DNA of 62,834 nucleotides, taken from an uncultured Eubacteriales bacterium. GTDB lineage: Bacteria; Bacillota; Clostridia; Christensenellales; Aristaeellaceae. Location of the stretch: the NCBI GenBank assembly GCA_902764875.1, contig CACWXP010000019.1:1-62834 (forward strand). The letters run 5' to 3'. Position 1 is the stretch's first letter, and every line of letters begins with the position of its first letter. The notes under the pieces are model-generated. The model saw nothing but the letters and a program-made list of their open reading frames with translations. It made no database searches and had not been told where the DNA came from. Made by a program: the position numbers and the translations under genes. Below are positions 37,825 through 46,070 of this stretch, in pieces.

Positions 37825-37871
37825 CAGAAAGCCGTCCGTCCCCGCACGAACCGGGTTCGGACGGCTTTCTG
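37825..37871. terminator. Bidirectional intrinsic terminator
   Basis: Perfect 14-bp stem CAGAAAGCCGTCCG / CGGACGGCTTTCTG with a 19-nt loop, between convergent GH112 and rhaM. Confidence 0.8.
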
Positions 37872-37876
37872 CCGTT

Positions 37877-38194
37877 TCAGTCCATTCGGAACATCAGCCG
37901 CAGTTTCGGCTGGGCGCCGGTTTCCGGATCCATTTCCAGATCCAGCACATCCTGCATATAATCGTTCCATTTGTCGACGATCGGGCTTTCCGCCTGGGTC
38001 TTCTCGGCGAACGCGATGCCTTTTTCGCATTCATAGTAGCCGAACACGTCCCGTCCGTCGCTCCAGATCGTATAGTTTCCGATGCCGGCTTCCTTCAGCA
38101 GCGCCAGCATCTCCGGCCAGATCTCGTCGTGGCGGCGCTTGTATTCCTCCTGCATGCCTTCTTTGATGCGGCCCTTCCATGCAAACCGTTCCAT
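37877..38194 (-). CDS. rhaM: L-rhamnose mutarotase
   Basis: Small enzyme (105 residues) equilibrating the anomers of L-rhamnose for the isomerase. Signature parts are RIKEGMQEEYKRRHDEIWPEM and the GIGNYTIWSDG strand; near the C-terminus DLEMDPETGAQPKLRLMFRMD resembles other RhaM proteins. GGAGGG precedes ATG 38194. It follows the LacI gene by 22 bp and is probably cotranscribed with it. Phosphorolysis of galactosyl-rhamnose releases one anomer, which explains its presence. Confidence 0.93.
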   Translation of the reverse strand: MERFAWKGRIKEGMQEEYKRRHDEIWPEMLALLKEAGIGNYTIWSDGRDVFGYYECEKGIAFAEKTQAESPIVDKWNDYMQDVLDLEMDPETGAQPKLRLMFRMD

Positions 38195-38215
38195 AAACCG
38201 ATCCCTCCGTCTTTT

Positions 38216-39241
38216 TTATGATTTCACCCGGGCGCAGGAAGCCCTTTCCACCAGCTCCCAGTCCGCGGTTTCCTTTTTGTTTTCCCCGCTGATCAGAAGC
38301 TGCACCGCCCGGGCGCCGGTGCGCTGCTGGTGGGTGTTGATGCTGCTCAGCGGCGGAACCAGATACGGCGCGCAAAACAGGTTATCGCATCCGATCACCG
38401 ACAGCTGCTCCGGAACGGAAATCCCTGCCTCCCGGGCCGCCGTCATACATCCCATTGCCACCAGATCGTTCAGGGCGATCACCGCCGTGGGCCAGTATTC
38501 CTCCTTCAGGGAAGCCAGCATTTTTCTCAGAGCGTCGCCGCCGTCCTCCGCCGTTCCCCTGCAGTACACCCGGTAGGACGCAATATACGGCAGGCGGGCG
38601 TCCCGCAGGCCGTTTTCATACCCCACATCCCGGCGCAGGGGATCCTGATCCTCCTCTACGCCGCCGATAAAGGCAATCTTTTCATGTCCCAGAGACGTCA
38701 GGTACCGGACGATTTCCTGCATCATGGCGGCGTTGTTGTTGGCCACCGCCGGAAAATCGTAGGCCGGGGGCACGCAGCCGATCAGCACCACCGGCATATA
38801 CTGCCGCAGGTCCCGAAGCGCGGAAAGCACCTGCTCCTCGTGATCCGGAGGAAGGTATTCAACGCAGACAATCAGCCCGTCCAGCCGCCGCTCCGCCAGC
38901 ATGGCGGCAGGGTCGTATTCCCGGGTATCCAGGCTGGACCAGGGGAACAGGCTCATGGTGTAGCCGGACTTCCGGGCTTCCTCCTGGGCGCCGGTAAAAA
39001 TCATGGCGTAATGCGGGTTCAGCAGCTTCGGCAAAATGATCCCCAGGGAGTGGGTCGTTTTCGTGGTCATTCCCCGTGCGATGGAGCTGGGCCGGTAGTT
39101 CCGGCGGTCAATGACGTCCTGCACCTTTTTTCGGGTGGCCTCGGACACGTTGCTTTCGCCCCGAAGCACCCGTGACACCGTGGCAATGGAAACCCCTGCA
39201 TCGGATGCGATATCATAGATGGTGACGTTTTCGCTGTTCAT
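38216..39241 (-). CDS. LacI-family transcriptional regulator
   Basis: A 341-residue repressor. HTH: VTIYDIASDAGVSIATVSRVL at the N-terminus, hinge region RPSSIARGMTTK, then the periplasmic-binding-protein-like effector domain. ATG 39241 (MNSENV) has AGGGA upstream; an ATG five codons earlier has none. Divergent from the GH105-importer operon, with matching palindromes after both -10 boxes. It likely represses that operon and itself with rhaM until a pectin-derived sugar appears. Confidence 0.94.
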   Translation of the reverse strand: MNSENVTIYDIASDAGVSIATVSRVLRGESNVSEATRKKVQDVIDRRNYRPSSIARGMTTKTTHSLGIILPKLLNPHYAMIFTGAQEEARKSGYTMSLFPWSSLDTREYDPAAMLAERRLDGLIVCVEYLPPDHEEQVLSALRDLRQYMPVVLIGCVPPAYDFPAVANNNAAMMQEIVRYLTSLGHEKIAFIGGVEEDQDPLRRDVGYENGLRDARLPYIASYRVYCRGTAEDGGDALRKMLASLKEEYWPTAVIALNDLVAMGCMTAAREAGISVPEQLSVIGCDNLFCAPYLVPPLSSINTHQQRTGARAVQLLISGENKKETADWELVERASCARVKS

Positions 39242-39297
39242 GCTGAATCCCTTCATTCGCCGTTCAGGCTTTTGCAGCGCCCCGCGCTTTTTCGGAC

Positions 39298-39339
39298 TGT
39301 AAGCGCTACCATTATAGAGGATTATTTTTCCATATGCAA
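39298..39339 (-). promoter_or_regulatory. Promoter and operator of the lacI-rhaM unit
   Basis: On the minus strand TTGCAT (39334-39339), 17-bp spacer, TATAAT (39311-39316), directly followed by the palindrome TGGTAGCGCTTACA (39298-39311). The palindrome fits both LacI-family operators and the CcpA cre consensus. Confidence 0.78.
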
Positions 39340-39377
39340 GCGGAAAATGTTCTATTTGGAAAAAAACAAATTGTATA

Positions 39378-39419
39378 TTGACATGAATTGCGTCGTTGTT
39401 TATAATGTAAGCGCTATCA
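39378..39419 (+). promoter_or_regulatory. Promoter and operator of the GH105-importer operon
   Basis: Perfect TTGACA (39378-39383), 17-bp spacer, perfect TATAAT (39401-39406), overlapped by the operator TGTAAGCGCTATCA (39406-39419). A strong promoter tightly covered by a LacI/CcpA-type site implies repression at initiation. Confidence 0.88.
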
Positions 39420-39452
39420 TGAGCGGCAAAAAGTGACAGGCAGGTGAGTTTG

Positions 39453-40514
39453 ATGGGTGAATCCTACCGGCAGACGGCGGACCGGGTCCTGGCGATGCTC
39501 CAACGTGCGGACGGGAACGATCCCTCCCGGGGTCATCTGACCATGAACAACTGGGAGTGGCCCACCGGCGTGGCACTCTACGGGATTTACAAAACGTGGC
39601 AGCAAAGCAGCGATCCTTCCATCCTGGCATACCTGACGGGGTGGTACGACGATATGCTCTCCCGTCCCGATCAGCCGCACCGGAATGTGAACACCGTGGC
39701 CCCCGTGCTCACGCTGACCTGCCTCTACGGCGAAACGAAAAATGAAAAATACCTCCCTGTCATTGAGAGCTGGCTCTCCTGGGTGATGGAGGAAATGCCC
39801 CGCACGGAGTACGGCGGCCTTCAGCACTGCACGGTTTGGAACAAGCATTACCAGCAGCTCTGGTGCGACACGCTGTTCATGGTCTGCCTCTTCCTGGCAA
39901 AGGCCGGCGTCGTGCTCAACCGGCCGCAGCTGATCGAGGAATCCGAATATCAGTTCCTCATCCATATCCGCTATCTGCAGAACAAGGTCAGCGGCTTGTT
40001 CTATCACGGTTGGACCTTTGACCGGCGGCACAATTTTGCCGAGGCCTTCTGGGCCCGGGGCAACGCCTGGTTCACCGCCGCGGCCATCGAGCTCTACGAT
40101 ATCACAAAGCGGGAGAACGCTGCCATGCGGATGATCCGCTCCGCCTGGACGGATCAGGTCCTGGCCCTCTGGAAGTACCAGCGGGTAAACGGCCTTTACA
40201 CGACGCTGATTGACGTGGAGGAAACCTACTGCGAAACCAGCGCCACCGCCGCCATCGCCTACGGGGTTCTGAAGGGGATTCGCCTGGGCTGGCTGCCCCA
40301 GGAGCCCTACCAGCAGATGGGTATGCTGTCGGCCTCCGCCGTCATCGGCCAGATCGACGAGACCGGCGCGGTCCAGGGCGTTTCCGGCGGCACAGGCATG
40401 GGCCACAACCTTCAGCACTACAAAGACATTATCGTCACCCCCACGGCCTACGGTCAGGGGCTGACCTTCCTGATGCTCACCGAGCTGATGATCCGGGACA
40501 CCCGGCCCGACTGA
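39453..40514 (+). CDS. GH105 unsaturated rhamnogalacturonyl hydrolase
   Basis: Alpha/alpha-barrel enzyme (353 residues) that removes the unsaturated uronic acid left at the non-reducing end by pectin lyases, as YteR and YesR do. Catalytic-site segments: QQLWCDTLFMVCLFLAK (first Asp) and FWARGNAWFTAAAIELYD (the RGNxW region). No signal peptide: intracellular. ATG 39453 is preferred over GTG 39444 because of spacing to AGGTGAG. First gene of the LacI-controlled operon. Confidence 0.92.
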   Translation: MGESYRQTADRVLAMLQRADGNDPSRGHLTMNNWEWPTGVALYGIYKTWQQSSDPSILAYLTGWYDDMLSRPDQPHRNVNTVAPVLTLTCLYGETKNEKYLPVIESWLSWVMEEMPRTEYGGLQHCTVWNKHYQQLWCDTLFMVCLFLAKAGVVLNRPQLIEESEYQFLIHIRYLQNKVSGLFYHGWTFDRRHNFAEAFWARGNAWFTAAAIELYDITKRENAAMRMIRSAWTDQVLALWKYQRVNGLYTTLIDVEETYCETSATAAIAYGVLKGIRLGWLPQEPYQQMGMLSASAVIGQIDETGAVQGVSGGTGMGHNLQHYKDIIVTPTAYGQGLTFLMLTELMIRDTRPD

Positions 40515-40534
40515 AAAAGGAGGCGGAAAGGCGC

Positions 40535-41491
40535 ATGACGACAAAAGCCGCGGAGCGCAAAGCAGTCCGGGGGTCCGGCAAAGAATACTGGCAGCGCCTC
40601 GGAAACAATCTGAAGCGGGATAAATGGCTGTACCTGCTCCTGGTTCCGGGTGTCATCTATTTCATCGTCTTCAAGTATCTGCCGATGTTCGGCATCGTGA
40701 TCGCCTTTGAAAACTATGTGCCCTATTCCGGCGTGCTGGGCAGCGAATGGGTCGGCTTCAAATGGTTCCAGTCCTTCTTCGGCTATCCGGACTGGATCAC
40801 CTATCTGACCAACACCCTGATCCTGAGCCTGATGAACCTGGTGTTCTTCTTCCCGGCGCCCATCATTCTGGCGCTGCTGCTCAACGAAATGCGCTGCCTC
40901 CGGTACAAGAAGGCCCTGCAGACCATGCTGTATGTGCCGCATTTCATCTCCATCGTCATTGTCGTTTCCATCACCTTCGTGATGTTCGGCTCCTCGGGCA
41001 TTGTCTACAAGCTGACCGCTCAGCTCCTGGGCCATCCGATTAAGTACATGAGCTCCCCGGATACCTTCCGCTGGATGATCATCGGCCAGACGATCTGGAA
41101 GGAAACCGGCTGGGGTACGATCATTTTCCTGGCCGCCCTCACCAATGTGGACACCCAGCTGTATGAAGCCGCCATGGTGGACGGCGCCGGCCGTTTCCGC
41201 CGCCTGTGGCACATCACCCTGCCCGCCATCCGTTCCACCATCGTGCTGATGCTGATCCTGCGGATGGGCAGCATGCTCGACACCGGATACGACCACCTGA
41301 TCCTGATGGCCAATTCCATGAACCGCAAAGTCAGCCAGACCCTGGACGTGTTCGTTTATCAGCAGGGCATTCAGCAGGGCCGCTTCAGCTACGCTTCGGC
41401 CATCGGTCTGATGAAATCCGTCGTCAGCGTGACCCTGGTGCTGATTTCCAACAAGATTGCCCACCTCATGGGTGAGCAGGGTCTGTATTAA
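40535..41491 (+). CDS. ABC sugar transporter permease (LplB type), system 2
   Basis: Permease of 318 residues with six TM segments. LYLLLVPGVIYFIVFKYLPMFG is TM1, FENYVPYSGVLGSEWVGFKWF the following loop, and QLYEAAMVDGAGRFRRLWHIT the EAA loop. AAGGAGG precedes the ATG. Imports an oligosaccharide that the GH105 and PL22-like enzymes of the same operon can process. Confidence 0.93.
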   Translation: MTTKAAERKAVRGSGKEYWQRLGNNLKRDKWLYLLLVPGVIYFIVFKYLPMFGIVIAFENYVPYSGVLGSEWVGFKWFQSFFGYPDWITYLTNTLILSLMNLVFFFPAPIILALLLNEMRCLRYKKALQTMLYVPHFISIVIVVSITFVMFGSSGIVYKLTAQLLGHPIKYMSSPDTFRWMIIGQTIWKETGWGTIIFLAALTNVDTQLYEAAMVDGAGRFRRLWHITLPAIRSTIVLMLILRMGSMLDTGYDHLILMANSMNRKVSQTLDVFVYQQGIQQGRFSYASAIGLMKSVVSVTLVLISNKIAHLMGEQGLY

Positions 41492-41505
41492 GGAGGGGCA
41501 GAGAG

Positions 41506-42447
41506 ATGGATAAAACGATTTCCTCCCCGAACAGGAAACTGAAAATCTCCTCCGGCCCGGTGGGCCAGAGCAATTCCGTGGGAAGCCGCATCTTTGATAT
41601 CTTCAATTATGTCTTCCTGACCCTGGTGGCCGTCACCACGATCCTTCCCTTCGTGTATATCATCGGCGCGTCTTTCGCCACCGAGTATGAAATCGCCACC
41701 CGGCCCATGTTCTTCATTCCCCAGAACGTGTCCACCGCCGCCTATGAGTTCATCTTCTCTTCGAACAAGATCCTCCGCGGCTTCGCCAACTCGATTTTCA
41801 TCACGGTCTGCGGAACAGCCATCAACCTGTTCTGCACGGTGACCATGGCCTACGCCCTGTCCAAAACCCGGCTGCGGGGCCGGAACTTCTTTCTGAACAT
41901 GGTCATCATCTCCATGTTCTTCTCCGGCGGCATGATTCCCGGATATATCGTCATCGCGAATATCCTGAATCTATCCAACACCTACTGGTCGGTCCTGCTG
42001 CCCGGCGCCATCAGCGCCTATAACATGATGATCGTCAAAAACTTCTTCCAGAGCATTCCCCAGGAGCTGGAAGAGTCCGCTTCCATGGACGGGTGCACGG
42101 ATATCGGCGTGCTGCTGAAGATTGTGCTGCCCCTGTCCCTGCCGGTGCTGGCCACCTTCGGCCTGTTCTACGCCGTCGGTCACTGGAACGCCTATTTCGG
42201 CGCCATGATCTACATGAAGAGTGCCAAGGAAAAATGGCCGCTGCAGGTGCTGCTGCGCGAGCTGATCATCCTGTCCAACGGCTCTGCCGGCGACATGAAC
42301 GCCATGGATCCCGAATTTATCCAGCCGCCGGAACAGTCCGTCAAAATGGCCGTCATCGTGGTCTCCACAGTGCCGATCATGCTGGTCTACCCCTTCCTGC
42401 AGAAGTATTTCGTCAAAGGCGTCATGGTCGGTGCCCTGAAGGGATAA
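41506..42447 (+). CDS. ABC sugar transporter permease (YtcP type), system 2
   Basis: Partner permease, 313 residues. ATTILPFVYIIGASFATEYEIATR and the EAA loop ELEESASMDGCTDIGVLLKIV identify it; the acidic/serine form of the EAA motif is a normal variant. Starts 14 bp after the previous stop with AGGAGG upstream. Confidence 0.93.
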   Translation: MDKTISSPNRKLKISSGPVGQSNSVGSRIFDIFNYVFLTLVAVTTILPFVYIIGASFATEYEIATRPMFFIPQNVSTAAYEFIFSSNKILRGFANSIFITVCGTAINLFCTVTMAYALSKTRLRGRNFFLNMVIISMFFSGGMIPGYIVIANILNLSNTYWSVLLPGAISAYNMMIVKNFFQSIPQELEESASMDGCTDIGVLLKIVLPLSLPVLATFGLFYAVGHWNAYFGAMIYMKSAKEKWPLQVLLRELIILSNGSAGDMNAMDPEFIQPPEQSVKMAVIVVSTVPIMLVYPFLQKYFVKGVMVGALKG

Positions 42448-42536
42448 GGAATTTCCGACCGAATCCCCATCATCCAGGTTATCCGCGGAGCAGAGAGTCC
42501 GCCGGAAATAACACATTCAAAAAGGAGGAACCCCGT

Positions 42537-44048
42537 ATGAAGAAACTGGTTGCCCTGCTTCTGTCCGTGGCGCTGCTGCTCTCCGTGATGAGCTTTGCCG
42601 CCGCCGACGAGCCCTTCGAGATCACCGTCATGGTGCCCGAGTTCACGCTGGATGTGGACTACGTGGAAGAAGGAAACCCGATCCTGGCGAAGATCGAAGA
42701 AGCCACCGGAGTGAAACTGAAGATGCAGTTCGTGTCCAATGAAGGATACGGCGACATCGTCAGCACCACCCTGACCGAAAACGATCCGCCCATGCTGATG
42801 GCCGTCACCGACGCCCGTGCGCCGTCCATCATCGATTCCGCCCGTGCCGGCGCGTTCTGGGACCTGACCGATTTCATCGCCGATGCGGCAAACTATCCCT
42901 ACCTGGCCGCCGGTTCTGCCGGTATCTACAACAACATCTCCATCGACGGACGGATCTACGGCATCTACCGCTCCCGCGCGTATCCCCGCGCCGGTATCTA
43001 CTACCGTCTGGATGTGGCCAAGGAAGCCGGCTTTGACAAGGAAGTCAAGACCATCGACGATCTGACCGAGTTGGCCGAGAAGCTGGCCGCCGTCAGCGAT
43101 GACACCTATGCTCTGAATATGTGCTCCTATGCCAACGGCACCATCAGCGTGATCACCGTGGCGATGGGCGCTCCCAACGTCTGGGGCGTGGACGAGAACG
43201 GCGACATCTATCCCGCTCACAAGTCCCCCGCCTATCTGGAAGGCCTGAACTGGCTGCGTCACCTGTATGAAATCGGCGGCATCGATCCCGACTTCATCGA
43301 AATCCCCACCTCTGAATGGGACAACATCGAGCGCAACGGCAAAGCCTTCATGCGGTTCGACTGCCTGGACAACGCGCACCGTCAGCAGGAATGGTTCGAA
43401 GCCAACGTGGAAGGCGTGACCGGACAGCTGTTCCAGACCGTGGGCCCGATGGCCAAGGCGGACGGCAGCGTCACCGTGTGGCCGCAGAACAACGGCTTCG
43501 CGGGTGAAATCCTGATCAACAAGAAGAGCGTTTCCGAAGAAGATCTGCCCAAGGTCCTGAAGTTCCTCGACTGGTGCAACGGTCCCGAAGGCCAGACCAT
43601 CCTGAACGCCGGCCTCGAAGGCCTCACCTACTGGGTCAACGAAGAAGGCTTCCGCTATGTGCCGGATGACAAGGCCGACGAAGCCAGCGAAAACTCCAAG
43701 AAGTACCTGCATGACTTCAACCAGCTGGGCATGGGTGTCCCCGGTGACCTGGAGACCCCCAAGGCTGCCCTGAACCGCGGACTGACCACCCTGCGTGAAC
43801 GTTATGCGAACCTGAACAAGGAACTGGCGCCCTACGCGGTAAGCAACCCCTGCTTCCCCTTCGTCAGCCAGACGGCTGTCGATCGCGGTGCCGAACTGGA
43901 TCAGATCATCACCGACGCGGCGGTGCAGTACATTGCCGGCGTCATCGATGAGGACGGTCTGAAGGCTGCCTGGGATGAGTGGGCAACCAAGGGCGGCGAT
44001 CAGGAAACGGCTGAGTACAACGAAGCCTATCATGCCGCGCAGAAGTAA
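42537..44048 (+). CDS. Extracellular solute-binding protein, system 2
   Basis: Binding protein of 503 residues. Signal peptide KKLVALLLSVALLLSVMSF with cleavage near AAA-DEP; no lipobox. The mature part (ITVMVPEFTLDVDYVEEGNPIL) fits the large LplA-like group. ATG 42537 follows AAGGAGG; the frame is open further upstream, but only through the end of the preceding permease gene. Confidence 0.91.
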   Translation: MKKLVALLLSVALLLSVMSFAAADEPFEITVMVPEFTLDVDYVEEGNPILAKIEEATGVKLKMQFVSNEGYGDIVSTTLTENDPPMLMAVTDARAPSIIDSARAGAFWDLTDFIADAANYPYLAAGSAGIYNNISIDGRIYGIYRSRAYPRAGIYYRLDVAKEAGFDKEVKTIDDLTELAEKLAAVSDDTYALNMCSYANGTISVITVAMGAPNVWGVDENGDIYPAHKSPAYLEGLNWLRHLYEIGGIDPDFIEIPTSEWDNIERNGKAFMRFDCLDNAHRQQEWFEANVEGVTGQLFQTVGPMAKADGSVTVWPQNNGFAGEILINKKSVSEEDLPKVLKFLDWCNGPEGQTILNAGLEGLTYWVNEEGFRYVPDDKADEASENSKKYLHDFNQLGMGVPGDLETPKAALNRGLTTLRERYANLNKELAPYAVSNPCFPFVSQTAVDRGAELDQIITDAAVQYIAGVIDEDGLKAAWDEWATKGGDQETAEYNEAYHAAQK

Positions 44049-44070
44049 TTTCTGAAAAGAAAACCTTTAC

Positions 44071-44104
44071 GGGGCTGCCGCAGGTGCGGCAGTCCCGCCT
44101 TTTA
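44071..44104 (+). terminator. Intrinsic terminator after binding protein 2
   Basis: 12-bp stem GGGGCTGCCGCA / TGCGGCAGTCCC (one G-T pair) with a GG loop and GCCTTTTAG after it. The operon probably continues by partial readthrough, giving a high binding-protein-to-enzyme ratio. Confidence 0.72.
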
Positions 44105-44128
44105 GAGCATCAGACAGGAGTTCCCGCC

Positions 44129-44929
44129 ATGAACCGAATCTACTGCTGCTTTCCCGGCGGAAAGCATAAAGCGCTCACCATGAGCTACGACGACGGTCGC
44201 ACCCAGGACCGCCGCCTGATCGAAATCTTTAATCAGAACGGAATCAAAGGCACCTTCCATCTGAACAGCGGTCTCTTCGACCGCGGCGACCGGATTCTTC
44301 CGGAGGAAATCAGCTCCCTTTATGCCGGTCACGAAGTCGCCTGCCACACCGTGACCCATCCGACCATCGCCCGCTGTCCCCTGCCGGAGGTGGCGCAGGA
44401 AGTGCTGGAGGACCGGAAATTTCTCGAGTCCGTCACCGGCACGCCCGTCCGCGGCCTCAGCTATCCCAACGGATCCGTAACAGAGGAGATTGAGAAACTG
44501 CTGCCCTCCCTGGGCATCCGTTATTCCCGGGTGGTCGGCTCCTCCGACAGCTTCGCCCTGCCGGAAAATCCTTACCGCTGGCAGGCCACCTGCCATCATA
44601 ACCATCGCCTGTTGGAACTGGGAGAACAGTTCCTGGGGCTCTTCAAAAAGCAATATCTGTATCTCATGTATGTCTGGGGCCACAGCTATGAGTTCGACGA
44701 CAAAAACAACTGGGACCTCATGGAATCCTTCTGCCGCATGATGGGCGGGAAAGACGATATCTGGTACTGCACCAATATCGAGTTCATGGATTGCATGGAT
44801 GATTTCGCCCGCCTGCAGTTTGCGGCGGACAACAGCTTTGTCTATAATCCCAATGCCAGGGACTGCTATATATCTGTCAATGACCAGCCGGCCGTAAAAA
44901 TCCCCGCCGGTAAAACTGTCGTCCTGTAA
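44129..44929 (+). CDS. NodB-fold polysaccharide deacetylase family protein
   Basis: A 266-residue carbohydrate esterase 4-like protein. Motif 1 is SYDDG (family TFDDG), motif 2 HTVTHP, motif 3 GLSYPNGSVT. The C-terminal third is longer than in CE4 enzymes and may be a small beta domain. No signal peptide, so it does not act on the cell wall from outside; a role on imported acetylated or other sugars is inferred from its operon. ATG 44129 has ACAGGAG upstream. Confidence 0.82.
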   Translation: MNRIYCCFPGGKHKALTMSYDDGRTQDRRLIEIFNQNGIKGTFHLNSGLFDRGDRILPEEISSLYAGHEVACHTVTHPTIARCPLPEVAQEVLEDRKFLESVTGTPVRGLSYPNGSVTEEIEKLLPSLGIRYSRVVGSSDSFALPENPYRWQATCHHNHRLLELGEQFLGLFKKQYLYLMYVWGHSYEFDDKNNWDLMESFCRMMGGKDDIWYCTNIEFMDCMDDFARLQFAADNSFVYNPNARDCYISVNDQPAVKIPAGKTVVL

Positions 44930-44949
44930 AGCCGAAACCCTGCCTCATA

Positions 44950-44970
44950 CCCTAAATCCTATATCCTAAA
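44950..44970. repeat. Heptad array G (CCCTAAA type)
   Basis: Plus strand CCCTAAA, TCCTATA, TCCTAAA in register, between the deacetylase and PL22-like genes. Only the CCCTAAA module is present, in the same orientation as elsewhere. Confidence 0.65.
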
Positions 44971-44988
44971 CGAAGGAGGACCCCCAAA

Positions 44989-46050
44989 ATGGAACTGTAT
45001 CGCGATCCGGTCACCGGCTATGAAATCCGCCGCTACGCGGAGGGCCCGGAAAGAAACGCCAAACTGTATTTCACCTGTGAAAACTTCTCCGTGGACGACA
45101 AATATTTCTTCTTTATGAAGCAGCAGCTGGAAGGCAGAACCGACGGTGGCTGCTATCGGGCCAACGTGGAAACCGGGGAAATCGACCGGGTCACGGACTA
45201 TGCCTACCGGGGCTTTGCCACCGACCGGGAAAAGAACATCGGCTACACCTGCAAAAACGAAACGGAAGTCTACGCCGTGGATCTGACAACTCTGGAGATG
45301 ACAAAGATCGGCGATCTCCCAAAGGGCGGACAGATTACCGGCCATCTGACCGCGGCGGATACCGGCCGCATCGCCTGCAGCTACCACCTGGCCAACAAAT
45401 ATTACGGCCTGGTCATCATGGATCCCGGCAAGGAAGCCGAGGTTGTTTATCAGAGCGACTACCGCCTGGGCCACGCCCAGATCTGCCCCACCGATGAAAA
45501 TCTGATCTTCTATATCCACGAAACCGAAGGCGACGCGTTCCAGCGCACCTGGATGTTCGACGTAAAGGAACGCTATGTCCGTCCCTACTATGTAGAGCAC
45601 CCCAGCGAGTGGATCACCCATGAGGTCTGGTCTGCCGACGGAACGGAAATGGCCCTGATGAAGCTGGATCCCGCCGGCTTCGTGGACGGAAGCAAAGGCG
45701 AAGTCCATACCGGCAATATCATCATCGGCGACAAGGACGGAAGGCATTTCGACATCGCTGCCCAAAGCACCCAGATCCTCCATCCCTGCATCAGCCGGGA
45801 TCACAAATGGCTCTGCGCCGACCGGATCAGCTATCTGGGCACCGAGATTCAGGAGGGCGTGGTGCTCTTCGAGCGGGCCACCGGAAAGCAGAAGTTCATC
45901 GCCTCCACCGGCAGCTGCAAGTCCGGCGCGGATCATCAGCATCCGTCCTTCAACCGGAAGGGCGATCAGATTCTCTTCTCCAATCCCGACGCAAACGGCG
46001 TGGGCCAGGTCTGTGTCATTGATCTGAAACAGGTCCTGCAGGACTGGTAA
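44989..46050 (+). CDS. PL22-like oligogalacturonate lyase family protein
   Basis: A 353-residue seven-bladed beta-propeller. The segments GHAQICPTDENLIFYIHE, THEVWSADGTEMAL and ADHQHPSFNRKGDQILFSNPD carry the histidines that bind manganese in oligogalacturonate lyases. Such enzymes cleave short, often unsaturated galacturonides to monomeric keto sugars inside the cell. No signal peptide. AAGGAGG lies upstream. Whether its substrate is homogalacturonan or an RG-I fragment is unknown. Confidence 0.82.
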   Translation: MELYRDPVTGYEIRRYAEGPERNAKLYFTCENFSVDDKYFFFMKQQLEGRTDGGCYRANVETGEIDRVTDYAYRGFATDREKNIGYTCKNETEVYAVDLTTLEMTKIGDLPKGGQITGHLTAADTGRIACSYHLANKYYGLVIMDPGKEAEVVYQSDYRLGHAQICPTDENLIFYIHETEGDAFQRTWMFDVKERYVRPYYVEHPSEWITHEVWSADGTEMALMKLDPAGFVDGSKGEVHTGNIIIGDKDGRHFDIAAQSTQILHPCISRDHKWLCADRISYLGTEIQEGVVLFERATGKQKFIASTGSCKSGADHQHPSFNRKGDQILFSNPDANGVGQVCVIDLKQVLQDW

Positions 46051-46070
46051 GAAAGGACAGGTGATATCCC

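Noticed and set aside
42093-42536. N-terminal extension of binding protein 2
   Set aside because: It runs through the coding end of the preceding permease; the signal peptide and AAGGAGG place the start at 42537.
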